Source: Anatilimnocola aggregata
GTDB lineage: Bacteria; Planctomycetota; Planctomycetia; Pirellulales; Pirellulaceae
Length of the DNA stretch: 64,000 nt
NCBI RefSeq assembly: GCF_007747655.1
Contig: NZ_CP036274.1
Span: forward strand, 8,060,001 to 8,124,000
Direction: 5' to 3'
Below are positions 17,241 to 26,101 of this stretch, in pieces (positions within the stretch are counted from its first letter, which is position 1; every line of letters begins with the position of its first letter). A program made the translations under genes and the position numbers. The notes under the pieces are model-generated. The model was not told the DNA's origin. It made no database searches and saw nothing but the letters and a program-made list of their open reading frames with translations.

Positions 17241-18674
17241 ATGAACCCTCTCTTCTCTCGTCGTGAGTTGCTCAAGAGCTCTTCCTGCGGCTTCGGCTTG
17301 CTCGCGCTCGCGGGACTTTGCGAGCAGCAGTTGAAGGCTTCGCCGGCTGCAAGTGAATCGGCGTCGAGCAATCCCTTGGCACCTCGCTTGCCTCACTTCA
17401 CCCCCAAAGCCAAGCGCGTGATCTTCATGTTCATGCAAGGCGGGCCCTCGCACGTCGATACGTTCGACTACAAGCCAGGGCTGGAAAAGGACGACGGCAA
17501 GTCGCCCGGGCAGGTGCCAGGCAAGGGAAACCGCAAGCTGCTCAAGTCACCTTGGAAGTTCAATCCCAGCGGCAATAGCGGCCTGCCGATTTCGGAACTC
17601 TTTCCGCACCTCAGCAAGCATGCCGACGATCTGTGCCTGCTGAACAGCTTGCATTGCGACCTGCCAAATCACCCGCAGGCTGCCGTGCAAATGCACACCG
17701 GTAATTTTCAGTTTGTCCGCCCCTCGCTGGGCGCTTGGGTGCTGTATGGCCTGGGGAGCGAGAACCAAGAACTTCCTGGGTTCATCACGATTAATCCCAT
17801 TGCCCGCATCGGTGGCGCGCAGAACTACGGCAGTTCGTTTTTGCCCGCAGCGTTTCAAGGAACGAAGATCGGCGGCGAAGGAGTGCAACTAGCCAGGGCC
17901 AGCGTGCCGAACATTCGCAATGCCGAACTGAGCGGCCCGCAGCAGCGGCAACAACTCGACCTGCTGCAAAAGTTGAATCAAGACCGCTTGAGTGCCGACC
18001 AGGTGAATCCGCAACTCGAAGGGGTAATCGAGTCGTACGAACTGGCTTTCCGCATGCAGTCAGCAGTTCCCAAGGTGATGGACTTCGCCGATGAATCTCC
18101 CGCCACGCTCGCAGCTTATGGCATCGGCGGTGCGGCCGGTGCGAAAGCAGTCGGCAAGGGTGGCGGCGGAACCGACAACTTTGGCCGTCAGTGCCTCATG
18201 GCGCGCCGCTTTGCCGAAGCGGGCGTGCGGTTTATCGAGGTCGGTTTCGGCGGCTGGGACCAACACGCCTCGCTGCGGAATCGGCTCACCGCGAATTGCT
18301 CCGGAATCGATCAACCGATTGCGGCCCTGCTCAACGACCTCAAGCAGCGCTCGATGCTCAAGGACACGCTCGTCATCTGGGGCGGCGAATTTGGTCGCAC
18401 GCCTCATGCGCAGAACGAAGATGGCCGCGACCACAATGCGACCGGCTTCAGCATGTTCATGGCTGGCGGCGGCGTGAAGGGTGGTCTGCGATATGGTGCC
18501 ACCGACGAGCACGGCATCAAGGCCGTCGAAGATAAGATGCACATTCACGACCTGCACGCGACCGTGCTTCATCTGATGGGGCTCGATCACGAGAAGCTCA
18601 CGTACCGTTACAGCGGTCGCGACTTCCGCCTGACCGATGTCCACGGCAACATTGCCACGAAGATCATCGCGTAG
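17241..18674 (+). CDS. DUF1501 family exported protein
   Basis: A 477-aa partner of the upstream DUF1553 protein. It starts with a Tat-like leader (SRRELLKSSSCGFGLLALAG). DUF1501 features are IFMFMQGGPSHVDTFDYKP near residue 57, QCLMARRFAEAGVRFIEVGF, WDQHASLRNRL, VIWGGEFGRTPHAQ and DGRDHNATGFSMFMAGGG; the family belongs to the alkaline phosphatase/sulfatase superfamily. An AGGTG ribosome-binding site lies 5 bases before the ATG. The gap to the upstream gene is 132 bases and contains a hairpin element. The activity has not been established for the family. Confidence 0.92.
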   Translation: MNPLFSRRELLKSSSCGFGLLALAGLCEQQLKASPAASESASSNPLAPRLPHFTPKAKRVIFMFMQGGPSHVDTFDYKPGLEKDDGKSPGQVPGKGNRKLLKSPWKFNPSGNSGLPISELFPHLSKHADDLCLLNSLHCDLPNHPQAAVQMHTGNFQFVRPSLGAWVLYGLGSENQELPGFITINPIARIGGAQNYGSSFLPAAFQGTKIGGEGVQLARASVPNIRNAELSGPQQRQQLDLLQKLNQDRLSADQVNPQLEGVIESYELAFRMQSAVPKVMDFADESPATLAAYGIGGAAGAKAVGKGGGGTDNFGRQCLMARRFAEAGVRFIEVGFGGWDQHASLRNRLTANCSGIDQPIAALLNDLKQRSMLKDTLVIWGGEFGRTPHAQNEDGRDHNATGFSMFMAGGGVKGGLRYGATDEHGIKAVEDKMHIHDLHATVLHLMGLDHEKLTYRYSGRDFRLTDVHGNIATKIIA

Positions 18675-19795
18675 CTGCCTTGCATGCGGTGCGAACTATC
18701 CGCAGCACGTCGAACTATCGATCGAACTTTGCGAATCCCGTGGTTGCAGGCTCAGGGCAGAACTTAGTCGCACCTGCTTGACAACTATTCACTAAGTTGT
18801 CACAATTATGGCGACAGGTCTGGCAAGCGGGTGGAAGGAGCGCGCCTGCGCGGCAAGATCGGTTCGCGCCGCTGAGAGGAACTCATCTTGGGTCTTGGCT
18901 GGTAAATTCACCAACGGCGACGAGAGTCGCGGTGGAGTTTATCAACAAAGAGGATGAATTCAGGATTCGAAGATTGGGCGCAATTCGTTGTCACCAAACG
19001 ACTTGATTGTGCTGCACGCAAAAGGGGGGTGTTGATAAACCTCGCTGCACAGTCGGGCAGGGAGATTACAGCGCGGAGGCGAAGGAGCGGGCCGTGAGGG
19101 ACTCGCCAGAGGGGGCGGTGGCGACAGGACTGTCGTTCCAGCCGAAGCGACGGGAGAAGCGGCGACTCCGATGCTGGGCATACCAGCGGCGGCGGGCAGC
19201 GTTCACACTATGTCGTCGTTTTCGTTTACCGTCTGGCATCGGACCGCCCTCACGCCTTGGTTGAGTTCGGCAGCTAGCGTATTAGCTGCAGAAGCCCGCG
19301 AACTCGACCTTGGTGAACTCTTCGGCTTCTACTGTTTGTAAGCGTTAGTCGCGGTGAAAAGTTTCAAAAGGGGTGGGTTATAGCGACTCGGCGACCGAGC
19401 CAGAAAATCGAGAGCACAATGAGGGCGTGCCAAGAAACCAAAGCGACCGTGTAAATAAGCATCCGTATAACCATCCCCTGCGAGAATCTTCGACCATGAC
19501 GATTCCCTATAGAGCAGTCGGAGTGCCAACCACGAGCCCGGGCAGGGGGAATGTGCGTAAGGTGTTGGACGCACAGCAAGATAGGAGAATTCCTGCGCTT
19601 GGCCGCAGTTTTGGACTGCTCCTAAAGTGTATTCGTTTTGATTGTACGAACTTCAAAGTGATACAACGGAGCCGCTGCTAGCGGAGGAAAAGCAATCGTT
19701 GTGAGCGGCAAGACGACGTTGACCCAAATTGCCTAAACCGATACGCTGCCTCCCCTTGATGCTTTCATCGGAGCGTGCGAAAGGACTTGCCCGCC
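18675..19795. other. 1.1-kb stretch without a convincing gene
   Basis: No long coding frame with gene-like composition is seen on either strand. It contains the promoter/operator-like site at 18778-18806. A 43-codon frame at 19210-19341 (starting MSSFSFTVWHRTALTPW) and a short minus-strand frame ending in a hydrophobic helix near 19380 are possible small genes or remnants, but neither can be supported. A noncoding RNA downstream of the promoter is possible. Confidence 0.5.
18778..18806 (+). promoter_or_regulatory. Sigma-70-like promoter overlapped by an operator-like palindrome
   Basis: A consensus -35 TTGACA (18778-18783) is followed after 17 bases by CACAAT (18801-18806, 4 of 6 matches to the -10). 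A perfect inverted repeat, TGACAACT (18779-18786) and AGTTGTCA (18795-18802), overlaps both elements with an 8-base centre. The first confident gene downstream is 1 kb away. Confidence 0.5.
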
Positions 19796-20638
19796 ATGCC
19801 ACGTCTGACCGTTCTCATTCCCTGTAAGGACGAAATCCGCCACATCCGGGCCTGCATCGAATCGGTTCGGCCAATTGCCGACGAAATTCTGATTGCCGAC
19901 TCGGGATCGACGGACGGCACACTCGAGGCCGTGCGCGAAATGGGTGATTGCCGGGTGATTGAGCGCGAGTATGTGAACTCGGCCAATTTCAAGAACTGGG
20001 CCATTCCCCAGGCCAAGCACGAATGGGTGATGGTCGTCGATGCCGACGAACGCGTGACGCCCGAGCTAGCGGCGGAAATTCGGGAAGTCTTGCAAGCTGA
20101 ACCGAGCGTCGATGGTTACTGGCTCCGCCGGGACTTCTATTTTTTAGGTCACCCGATTCGTCACGGGGGCTGGGAAACCGCGACCCTGGTGCGTTTGTTT
20201 CGGCGCGACTGCCAGTATCAACCACGGCGCGTGCATGCCGATGTGGTCGTGCCGAGCGGGAAAGTGGCACCTTTGAAGGGTCGACTCGAACACTTCACGG
20301 CCATCGACCTGGCACATTTCATCGAACGGCAGCATCGCTATAGCACCTGGTCGGCGCTCGACAGTTTCGAGAAAGGCAAGCGAGCTGGCATTCTGAAAAT
20401 GCTCACGCATGCTCCCCTGCGATTCTTTCAACTGTACTTTCTACGGGGTGTGTTTCTCGATGGTGGCGCCGGCATGCTCATTTGCGGCTTGCAGGCCTAC
20501 TACACCTTTTTGAAGGACATCAAGCTCTGGGCACTCGCCAACGACCGCTCCGAGGAGTGTCAGCAATTGGCCCCGCGGCAACCGCGGGGAGCCGATGCAC
20601 CCGGGAAGAGTCCGCAACTGCTGCGGGCCTCGGCATAA
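19796..20638 (+). CDS. Family 2 glycosyltransferase (WaaE-like)
   Basis: A 280-aa GT-A glycosyltransferase. The ATG at 19796 gives the canonical start MPRLTVLIPCKDE; an upstream GTG is possible but adds only seven residues. It shows the nucleotide-binding DSGSTDGTLE and the metal-binding VDADERVTPEL, then the REYVNSANFKNW region typical of the lipopolysaccharide core WaaE/KdtX group. A hydrophobic C-terminal part (FFQLYFLRGVFLDGGAGMLI) suggests membrane association. Likely role is sugar transfer to lipopolysaccharide or another cell-surface glycan. No other glycan genes are adjacent. Confidence 0.88.
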   Translation: MPRLTVLIPCKDEIRHIRACIESVRPIADEILIADSGSTDGTLEAVREMGDCRVIEREYVNSANFKNWAIPQAKHEWVMVVDADERVTPELAAEIREVLQAEPSVDGYWLRRDFYFLGHPIRHGGWETATLVRLFRRDCQYQPRRVHADVVVPSGKVAPLKGRLEHFTAIDLAHFIERQHRYSTWSALDSFEKGKRAGILKMLTHAPLRFFQLYFLRGVFLDGGAGMLICGLQAYYTFLKDIKLWALANDRSEECQQLAPRQPRGADAPGKSPQLLRASA

Positions 20639-21017
20639 GCGGCACCATCGCCACGGTCGCTATCGCCACCGAGCAGTTTTGCAGTTAGCTCGATTTTTAT
20701 GATTGCCGCGACGTGCGCAATCACGAAGACATTTCCAGCGATACCGCACTGGGGAGTACTGTGTCGCTGAGGTGGTGACTGCCGCTGGCCAAGACGCTGG
20801 GCAAGTGGCGAGTCGCCGAGGTGTTGACCGTCCGCAGCAGGACGGCGCAAAGGATTGCTATTGCTTTGGCTCGCGGCTTTGTATCCCGCTGGCCCATCGG
20901 ATGGAGCGCTCACCCTTAGCGATTCGAGGCGACATCCTGCTGCGGACTCTTTCTTTCTGCCGCCAGTTCCCACTGCAAGAAACGGCCGATCACAAATTGC
21001 CCTTCAGCCTCGCAGGA
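20639..21017. other. Intergenic stretch between converging genes
   Basis: About 380 bases separate the glycosyltransferase from the converging small membrane protein. Several open frames exist but none has a recognisable protein pattern. A minus-strand frame containing GNVFVIAHVAAIIKIELTAK could be a remnant; I do not call it. Confidence 0.4.
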
Positions 21018-21425
21018 TCATTTCCCGGCTGGATCCTGCGAGTCACTCATCTGGACGACGAAAAACGCGAGATATTGCGGCACCCACAGGATGAGTGCCG
21101 CGGGTAGAATCCAGGCCGCGACCGGCCCATCGAACGATTCGCGCCACTCGCCTGCACTCCACAGGCCAATAGCAAACAGCCCGAGCATCAAGGCGTGAGC
21201 AATGGTGCGCCGCAGGGCCTCCGATCGGAGCGGCAAGCATTCGCTGGCCAAATGGGCAAACCAAGGTCCCACCGCAAACAGCAGCAGCCCATAAGTTGCC
21301 AGCGCTCGTAGTCCTGCCTGGCGATAAACGCCCAAGGCAAGGCTCAGGAGCACGGTGACCACCATCAGACTTTGCAGCGAGAATTGCAGCAGTGGTCGCG
21401 GGGGCTGAGGAGGTTGCTTCGGCAT
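21018..21425 (-). CDS. Small integral membrane protein
   Basis: A 135-aa protein with a Pro-rich N-terminus (MPKQPPQPPRP) followed by LLQFSLQSLMVVTVLLSLAL, a pattern common in small planctomycete membrane proteins. Four hydrophobic segments are visible, at roughly residues 18-34, 42-60, 77-92 and 103-124. Function is unknown. It is divergent from the pseudouridine synthase gene, separated by the 21450-21558 inverted repeat. Confidence 0.7.
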   Translation of the reverse strand: MPKQPPQPPRPLLQFSLQSLMVVTVLLSLALGVYRQAGLRALATYGLLLFAVGPWFAHLASECLPLRSEALRRTIAHALMLGLFAIGLWSAGEWRESFDGPVAAWILPAALILWVPQYLAFFVVQMSDSQDPAGK

Positions 21426-21449
21426 CGGTTCATTCTAACGGCGAACGAG

Positions 21450-21558
21450 GGGCAGGGAGTCAGAGTTCAGGGGGTCAGTAGCAGCAGATCGTCCAACGCG
21501 GTACCTTGAACTCGTTGTTTTTGGCTTCCCCCTAGTTCCAGCCCCCGACTCCCTGCCC
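21450..21558. repeat. Inverted repeat ending at the pseudouridine synthase start codon
   Basis: GGGCAGGGAGTC (21450-21461) and its perfect complement GACTCCCTGCCC (21547-21558) are 85 bases apart. The second arm abuts the ATG at 21559. A nested pair, GAGTTCA (21463-21469) and TGAACTC (21507-21513), lies inside. Confidence 0.75.
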
Positions 21559-22506
21559 ATGCCCGCGACTGTAAAACACTTGGAAGTTGATGAAGAATCG
21601 CCCTATGTCGGCGACCGGGCTGATCGAGCGGTGCAGACGCTGTGCGGGCTGTCGCGGTCGCAGGTGAACGGACTGTTCGACCATCAGTGCGTGAAGGTGA
21701 ATGGCCTGATGTGCGACGATGCATCCCGCCGCTTGATGGCTGGAGATCGAATCGAACTGACCTACCATGCTGGCCAGCGCTATCACCCGATGAACAAGCC
21801 CCGGAAGAATCTGGGCTTTGAGATCGTTTTTGAAGACCGGCATTTGATTATTGTCAACAAGCCGGCTCAACTCCTCACGGTGCCAACGAAGAAGGGGGAG
21901 ACGAATACGCTGCTCGACAAGGTGAGCAACTATGCTCGCCACGTCGGCCACGTGCGGGCGGCCTTCAATGCCCATCGCTTGGACCGCGGCGTATCCGGAC
22001 TGCTGGCGTTCGGCAAGAGTATGGAGATCTCGCAGGCCATTCGCGATCAGTTTGCCCTGCACAAGCCCGAGCGCGAGTACGTGGCCATTGTTGCCGGCCA
22101 CATGAAACCGCAAGCCGGCACGATGAAGAGCCTGCTGGCCACCGACCGCGACTTGAATCGCTTTTCGACCGATGACGAAGAAGTGGGGCAGCTGGCGATT
22201 ACGCACTTTAAAGTTGCCGAGCATTTGCACGATACGACCGTGATGTCGATTTGGCTGGAGACCGGCCGGCGCAATCAGATTCGCGTCCATTTTGCCGAAC
22301 AAGGGCACCCGGTCCTCGGCGACCCGCGCTATGAGCCGGAAACAGCTGCCCACAGGCATTGGGCAAATACGCGGATCGCCCTGCACGCACGCAAGCTGGG
22401 GTTCGAACATCCCGAAACGGGCGAGATGCTGAAGTTTGAAGTGCCGCTGCCCGAAGAAATGATTCGGTTCATCAATGGGCAGAAGGCAGTGCTAAAGCGG
22501 AAGTAG
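21559..22506 (+). CDS. RluA-family rRNA/tRNA pseudouridine synthase
   Basis: A 315-aa enzyme predicted to isomerise specific uridines in structured RNA. An S4 RNA-binding domain lies near the N-terminus (RAVQTLCGLSRSQVNGLFDH to AGDRIELTYH). The catalytic motif HRLDRGVSGLLAFGKS puts the nucleophile at about Asp142. Family end motifs TGRRNQIRVHFAEQGHPVLG and the IALHARKLGFEHP segment are present. The target site cannot be deduced. The untranslated leader consists largely of the inverted repeat ending at the start codon. It converges with the SRPBCC gene. Confidence 0.92.
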   Translation: MPATVKHLEVDEESPYVGDRADRAVQTLCGLSRSQVNGLFDHQCVKVNGLMCDDASRRLMAGDRIELTYHAGQRYHPMNKPRKNLGFEIVFEDRHLIIVNKPAQLLTVPTKKGETNTLLDKVSNYARHVGHVRAAFNAHRLDRGVSGLLAFGKSMEISQAIRDQFALHKPEREYVAIVAGHMKPQAGTMKSLLATDRDLNRFSTDDEEVGQLAITHFKVAEHLHDTTVMSIWLETGRRNQIRVHFAEQGHPVLGDPRYEPETAAHRHWANTRIALHARKLGFEHPETGEMLKFEVPLPEEMIRFINGQKAVLKRK

Positions 22507-22511
22507 GCTTC

Positions 22512-22541
22512 TTGTAGCGTAGGCAAAAGCCCAGGCTACAA
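22512..22541. terminator. Hairpin between convergent genes
   Basis: TTGTAGC (22512-22518) pairs with GCTACAA (22535-22541), with an inner GGC-AAAA-GCC. It overlaps the stop of the SRPBCC gene and follows the pseudouridine synthase stop by 5 bases. It could serve both directions, but no U-tract is present. Confidence 0.4.
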
Positions 22542-23006
22542 CACCTGCGCGGCGGCAAAGTGCCGTTCGATCGTCTCGTAGCGGAAGTCGAAAATCCGCT
22601 TTAGTAAGCGCTGCACCGTCAGCCGATGCGTGAGCGTGCCGAGCGGACCGAAAGGCAACTGGTAGCGAACCGTGTCCTTCATCAATGTGCCAGCGGGGGT
22701 TTCGCTGAACTCGTGCGTGTGATGCCACCGCTTGTACGGCCCGCGCAATTGCCGATCGACAAATCGCTCGCAAGGCTCGTATTCTTCAATGCGAGTGCGC
22801 CACCAAATGGGCAGGCCATATAGCCGCAGACGATATTCGATCAACGCTCCCGTCCGCATTTCCAAAGGAAGTTGCGTGAGGATACGAAAATGGAGCCACG
22901 GCGGCGTAATCATTTGCAGATTGCCGGCATCGGCAAAGAAGGCAAAGACTTCGTCGCGCGAGCGGGGAATCAGTTGCGCGCGTTCGAGCACGTAGGTGGA
23001 TGACAT
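22536..23006 (-). CDS. SRPBCC family protein
   Basis: A 156-aa START-like (SRPBCC) cavity protein. MSSTYVLERAQLIPRSRDEV is taken as the start; a TTG eight codons upstream is the alternative. The pattern VFAFFADAGNLQMITPPWLHF, then GALIEYRLRLYGLPIWWRTR, FVDRQLRGPYKRWHHTHEF and the C-terminal long helix with LLKRIFDFRYETIERHF matches the CoxG/YbaA-like ligand-binding group often annotated as cell division inhibitors or cyclases. The ligand is unknown. Confidence 0.8.
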   Translation of the reverse strand: MSSTYVLERAQLIPRSRDEVFAFFADAGNLQMITPPWLHFRILTQLPLEMRTGALIEYRLRLYGLPIWWRTRIEEYEPCERFVDRQLRGPYKRWHHTHEFSETPAGTLMKDTVRYQLPFGPLGTLTHRLTVQRLLKRIFDFRYETIERHFAAAQVL

Positions 23007-23099
23007 GAGGAGGGACTTGGCTAGCGACAACAGAAAATCACTACGGCATAGTACCGCTGCGGCAAGCTCGGATTAACTGCGAGCGCGGTACGAGGCTGC

Positions 23100-23732
23100 C
23101 TAGTAAAGTCGCTGATAGGCTCCGTCGAGCAAGACTTGAAGCTTGGCCGCGTCGAACTCCGGCATTTGAGCCTGGTCGGCAAACATCTCGGCCGCGCAGG
23201 GCAAGCTGCTTAGGTCGGGCCTTTCGTGGTTCTCCCACAACTTCGACCGCAACAGAGCTTTGGCACATTGCAGGTAGCATTCTTCCACTTCCACCGCGAT
23301 GGCCAGGTGGGGCAGTTGGCCACCGGCGATCAGCGGGGCTAAATGGTCTTCATCGCGGATGATGGCTGCCCGGCCGTTGATCCGCAGCGTTTCGCCCATT
23401 CCCGGCACGAGGAAGAGCAGGCCAATCCGACGTGTCTCAAGCAGATTGCGAAAAGTATCGACGCGGCGATTGCCGCGGCGATCAGGAATGAGCAGCGAAT
23501 GCTCGTCCAGCACGTGGACGAAGCCCGGCGCGTCACCGCGTGGCGATGCATCGCAGCGACCATCGGCCCCATGCGTGCTGATGACAACGAACGGCGAATT
23601 GGCAATGAACCGCCGCATATGATCGTCGAGTTGTTTCAACTCCTTGCGCAGCGCCAACTCGCCCGGCGTGCCGATCACCTCGACCAATTCATCGACGGAA
23701 GTAACCTGTTGCTTGAACTGAGTCAGGGACAT
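23100..23732 (-). CDS. Pyridoxamine 5'-phosphate oxidase-like flavoprotein (MSMEG_1061 type)
   Basis: A 210-aa PPOX-class split-barrel protein predicted to bind FMN or F420. Visible are the helical N-terminus ELALRKELKQLDDHMRRFI, the strand PFVVISTHGADGRCDASPRGD, the DRRGNRRVDTFRNLLETRRI phosphate-binding region and LRINGRAAIIRDE. The C-terminal CYLQCAKALLRSKLW matches the MSMEG_1061 subgroup rather than true PdxH. A GGAGAG ribosome-binding site precedes the ATG. The reaction is unknown. Confidence 0.85.
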   Translation of the reverse strand: MSLTQFKQQVTSVDELVEVIGTPGELALRKELKQLDDHMRRFIANSPFVVISTHGADGRCDASPRGDAPGFVHVLDEHSLLIPDRRGNRRVDTFRNLLETRRIGLLFLVPGMGETLRINGRAAIIRDEDHLAPLIAGGQLPHLAIAVEVEECYLQCAKALLRSKLWENHERPDLSSLPCAAEMFADQAQMPEFDAAKLQVLLDGAYQRLY

Positions 23733-23896
23733 GGCGTTGTCTCTCCAGGAGATTGGGAGCAGTTAGTGTAAGTCCCGCAGGCAACTCTTGGCCACGCCTG
23801 AGTGCTACATAGCAGCCCGCGCCGGACTCATTTAGAATGAAGCCTGTGTAGATTGCCAATTCGCAAATTCGATTCGCCCTGTGGGTTTCGCCAAAC

Positions 23897-25975
23897 ATGA
23901 TCAATACTGCGTGGTTCAGTCGTCGCCTGATTGCGGCGAAGTTTAATCGTTCTCTGCTGGCGGTTGCCCTTGCTAGTGTCAGCCTCACAATCGCTGCTTC
24001 AGCTGCCGAAAAGGCCAATGTGGCCGCGGAATCGCAGGCCCGGCTGAAAGAGACGGTCGGCTACCTGTCGTCCGACGAACTGGAAGGGCGTGGCGTAGGT
24101 ACCGAAGGACTGAATAAGGCAGCCGACTACCTGGCCGCGGAGTTTCGCAAACTCGGGCTGAAGACCGACCTGTTCGACGGCACTCCCTTTCAAAAGTTTG
24201 AAGTAACCGTCACCACCGAGATGGGCCCAGCCAAGCAGAACTTCCTCTCGCTGGTTGGTCCGCTTGCACCGGGGGCGAAGGAGCCGGAGAAGGTCGTGTT
24301 CAAGTTGGGCGAAGACTTCAATCCGCTGGCCGCGGGCGGCACGGGCGCGTTCGATGCAGACCTTGTTTTCGCCGGCTATGGAATCACGTCAGCCAAGGAT
24401 CCCGAATACGACGATTACAAAGATCTGAAGGTCGAAGGGAAAGTCGTTGTCCTCCTTCGCAAGGAACCGCAGCAGCAAGATCCGAAGAGCAAGTTCAACG
24501 GCGACAAGCCTTCGCCCCACGCGATCTTCATGCGCAAGATTGGGAATGCGTACGAACATGGGGCGGCAGCTGTCATCTTTATCAATGACGGCTTGGAGTT
24601 GAAAACCGCGCGCGAAGTGGCGCAAAAGGTGTGGACCGATGCGGTCGCCAAGTTGGCCGAAGAGCGGACCAAGTTCGGCGAAATCAAAGAGCCGACAGCC
24701 GATCAACAAGAAGCCTATACCGCCAGCATCAAGAAACTGGCCGAGCGGATCGTCGAATTGAGCAACGATTTGGCCAATCCCGATCAAGTCCTGACGTTCA
24801 CAGGTGCTGGCGACGAAATCCAGCAGCGGAAAATGCCGGTGCTGTTCGCCAAGCGATCTCTCATCGAACCCATCGTTAAATCAGTTACTGGCAAGTCGCT
24901 GGCCGAAATCGAAGCTGGCATCGATGCGGACCTGAAGCCGCAAAGTGCCGTGCTGACCGGCTGGAAGGCGATCGGCGAAGCCAACGTCGTACAGAAGAAA
25001 ACGGAAGTGAAGAACGTTATTGCTGTGCTCGAAGGGGAAGGGCCCCATGCCGACGAGACCATCGTCATTGGAGCGCATTACGACCACTTGGGCCTCGGAG
25101 GTGCTGGCTCGCTCGCGCCGTGGACGAAGGAAATTCATAACGGGGCAGACGACAATGCTTCCGGCACTGCCCTGCTGTTGGAAGTGGCTCATCAACTGGC
25201 AACTTCGGGCAAGAAACCACAGCGGCGAATTGTGTTCATGGCCTTCACGGGTGAAGAGCGAGGCTTGCTCGGCAGTGCGCATTACACCCGTCAGCCACGT
25301 TTTCCACTCGATAAGACGGTGGCCATGTTCAACCTTGATATGGTTGGTCGCCTGACCGACGACAAGCTCATTGTCTATGGCACCGGCACAGCGAAGGAGT
25401 TCGATCCGCTCGTGGAGTCGCTGGCCAAGAAGTACGACTTCAAGTTGACGAAGAAACCAGAAGGCTATGGTCCCAGCGATCACAGTTCGTTTTATGCTAA
25501 GAAAATTCCGGTGCTGCACCTCTTTACTGGCACGCACAGCGACTATCACCGCCCGAGCGACGACTCGCCCAAGTTGAACATCGAAGGCATGCAACGGATT
25601 GCCGCGATGCTGGTCGATGTTGTCAACGACACCGACGCGCTCTCCACGCGGCCCGAGTACATCGAAATCAAAGGGATGGCGATGATCGGCGGGGCTGGCG
25701 ATTCGGACCGGCCGTACTTCGGCAGCATTCCCGACTTTGCCAACAACGAAGAAGGAGTGCTCCTCTCGGGTGTGGCGCCGGGTGGACCGGCGGAAAAAGG
25801 TGGCCTGAAGGGTGGCGATCTGATCATCAAGATCGGCGACAGCAAGATCGGCAGCCTCGAAGACATGCAGTCCGCCCTGGTCAAGCACAAGATTGGCGAG
25901 AAGGTCAAAGTAATCGTCAAACGCGACGGCAAAGAGCAGACGTTCGACGTAACGCTGACGAAGCGCGGTCGATAG
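23897..25975 (+). CDS. Exported M28 zinc aminopeptidase with PA and PDZ domains
   Basis: A 692-aa secreted peptidase. A Sec leader (SLLAVALASVSLTIAASAAE) is followed by YLSSDELEGRGVGTEGLNKA, a PA domain insert (about residues 110-300, including VFAGYGITSAKDPEYDDYKD) and the M28 catalytic domain. Zinc-site motifs are GAHYDHLG near residue 391, HNGADDNASG near 415, GEERGLLGS, FNLDMVGR and GTHSDYHRPSDD. A C-terminal PDZ domain (about 605-690: GVAPGGPAEKGGLKGGDLII) may control substrate access. Likely function is degradation of peptides in the periplasm or outside the cell. Confidence 0.92.
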   Translation: MINTAWFSRRLIAAKFNRSLLAVALASVSLTIAASAAEKANVAAESQARLKETVGYLSSDELEGRGVGTEGLNKAADYLAAEFRKLGLKTDLFDGTPFQKFEVTVTTEMGPAKQNFLSLVGPLAPGAKEPEKVVFKLGEDFNPLAAGGTGAFDADLVFAGYGITSAKDPEYDDYKDLKVEGKVVVLLRKEPQQQDPKSKFNGDKPSPHAIFMRKIGNAYEHGAAAVIFINDGLELKTAREVAQKVWTDAVAKLAEERTKFGEIKEPTADQQEAYTASIKKLAERIVELSNDLANPDQVLTFTGAGDEIQQRKMPVLFAKRSLIEPIVKSVTGKSLAEIEAGIDADLKPQSAVLTGWKAIGEANVVQKKTEVKNVIAVLEGEGPHADETIVIGAHYDHLGLGGAGSLAPWTKEIHNGADDNASGTALLLEVAHQLATSGKKPQRRIVFMAFTGEERGLLGSAHYTRQPRFPLDKTVAMFNLDMVGRLTDDKLIVYGTGTAKEFDPLVESLAKKYDFKLTKKPEGYGPSDHSSFYAKKIPVLHLFTGTHSDYHRPSDDSPKLNIEGMQRIAAMLVDVVNDTDALSTRPEYIEIKGMAMIGGAGDSDRPYFGSIPDFANNEEGVLLSGVAPGGPAEKGGLKGGDLIIKIGDSKIGSLEDMQSALVKHKIGEKVKVIVKRDGKEQTFDVTLTKRGR

Positions 25976-26005
25976 TCGGGTTTTGCACTTTGTCCTCCCC
26001 CGTAG

Positions 26006-26079
26006 CTCGGTCACTCCGCGACCGAGAACGCGAGTCATGGAATGACTCGTCTACGTTGCTCAGTCACTCCGTGACTGAG
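26006..26079. repeat. Cluster of three consecutive hairpins
   Basis: Hairpin 1 is CTCGGTC/GACCGAG (26006-26026). Hairpin 2 is CGAGTCAT/ATGACTCG (26031-26049). Hairpin 3 is CTCAGTCAC/GTGACTGAG (26059-26079). They lie between the M28 peptidase and methyltransferase genes. Hairpins 1 and 3 are sequence relatives (shared CACTCCG centre). Confidence 0.85.
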
Positions 26080-26101
26080 TCTGATGTAAAGAGAGACTGA
26101 A

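Noticed and set aside
19364-19579. 71-aa minus-strand frame ending in a hydrophobic helix
   Set aside because: No ribosome-binding site, no pattern beyond one hydrophobic run; it could be chance in an empty region.
20560-20973. 137-aa minus-strand frame after the glycosyltransferase
   Set aside because: Overlaps the glycosyltransferase end and shows no coherent fold; a remnant cannot be excluded.
24881-26038. 385-aa minus-strand frame opposite the M28 peptidase
   Set aside because: Antisense to the catalytic and PDZ domains; no recognisable protein features.
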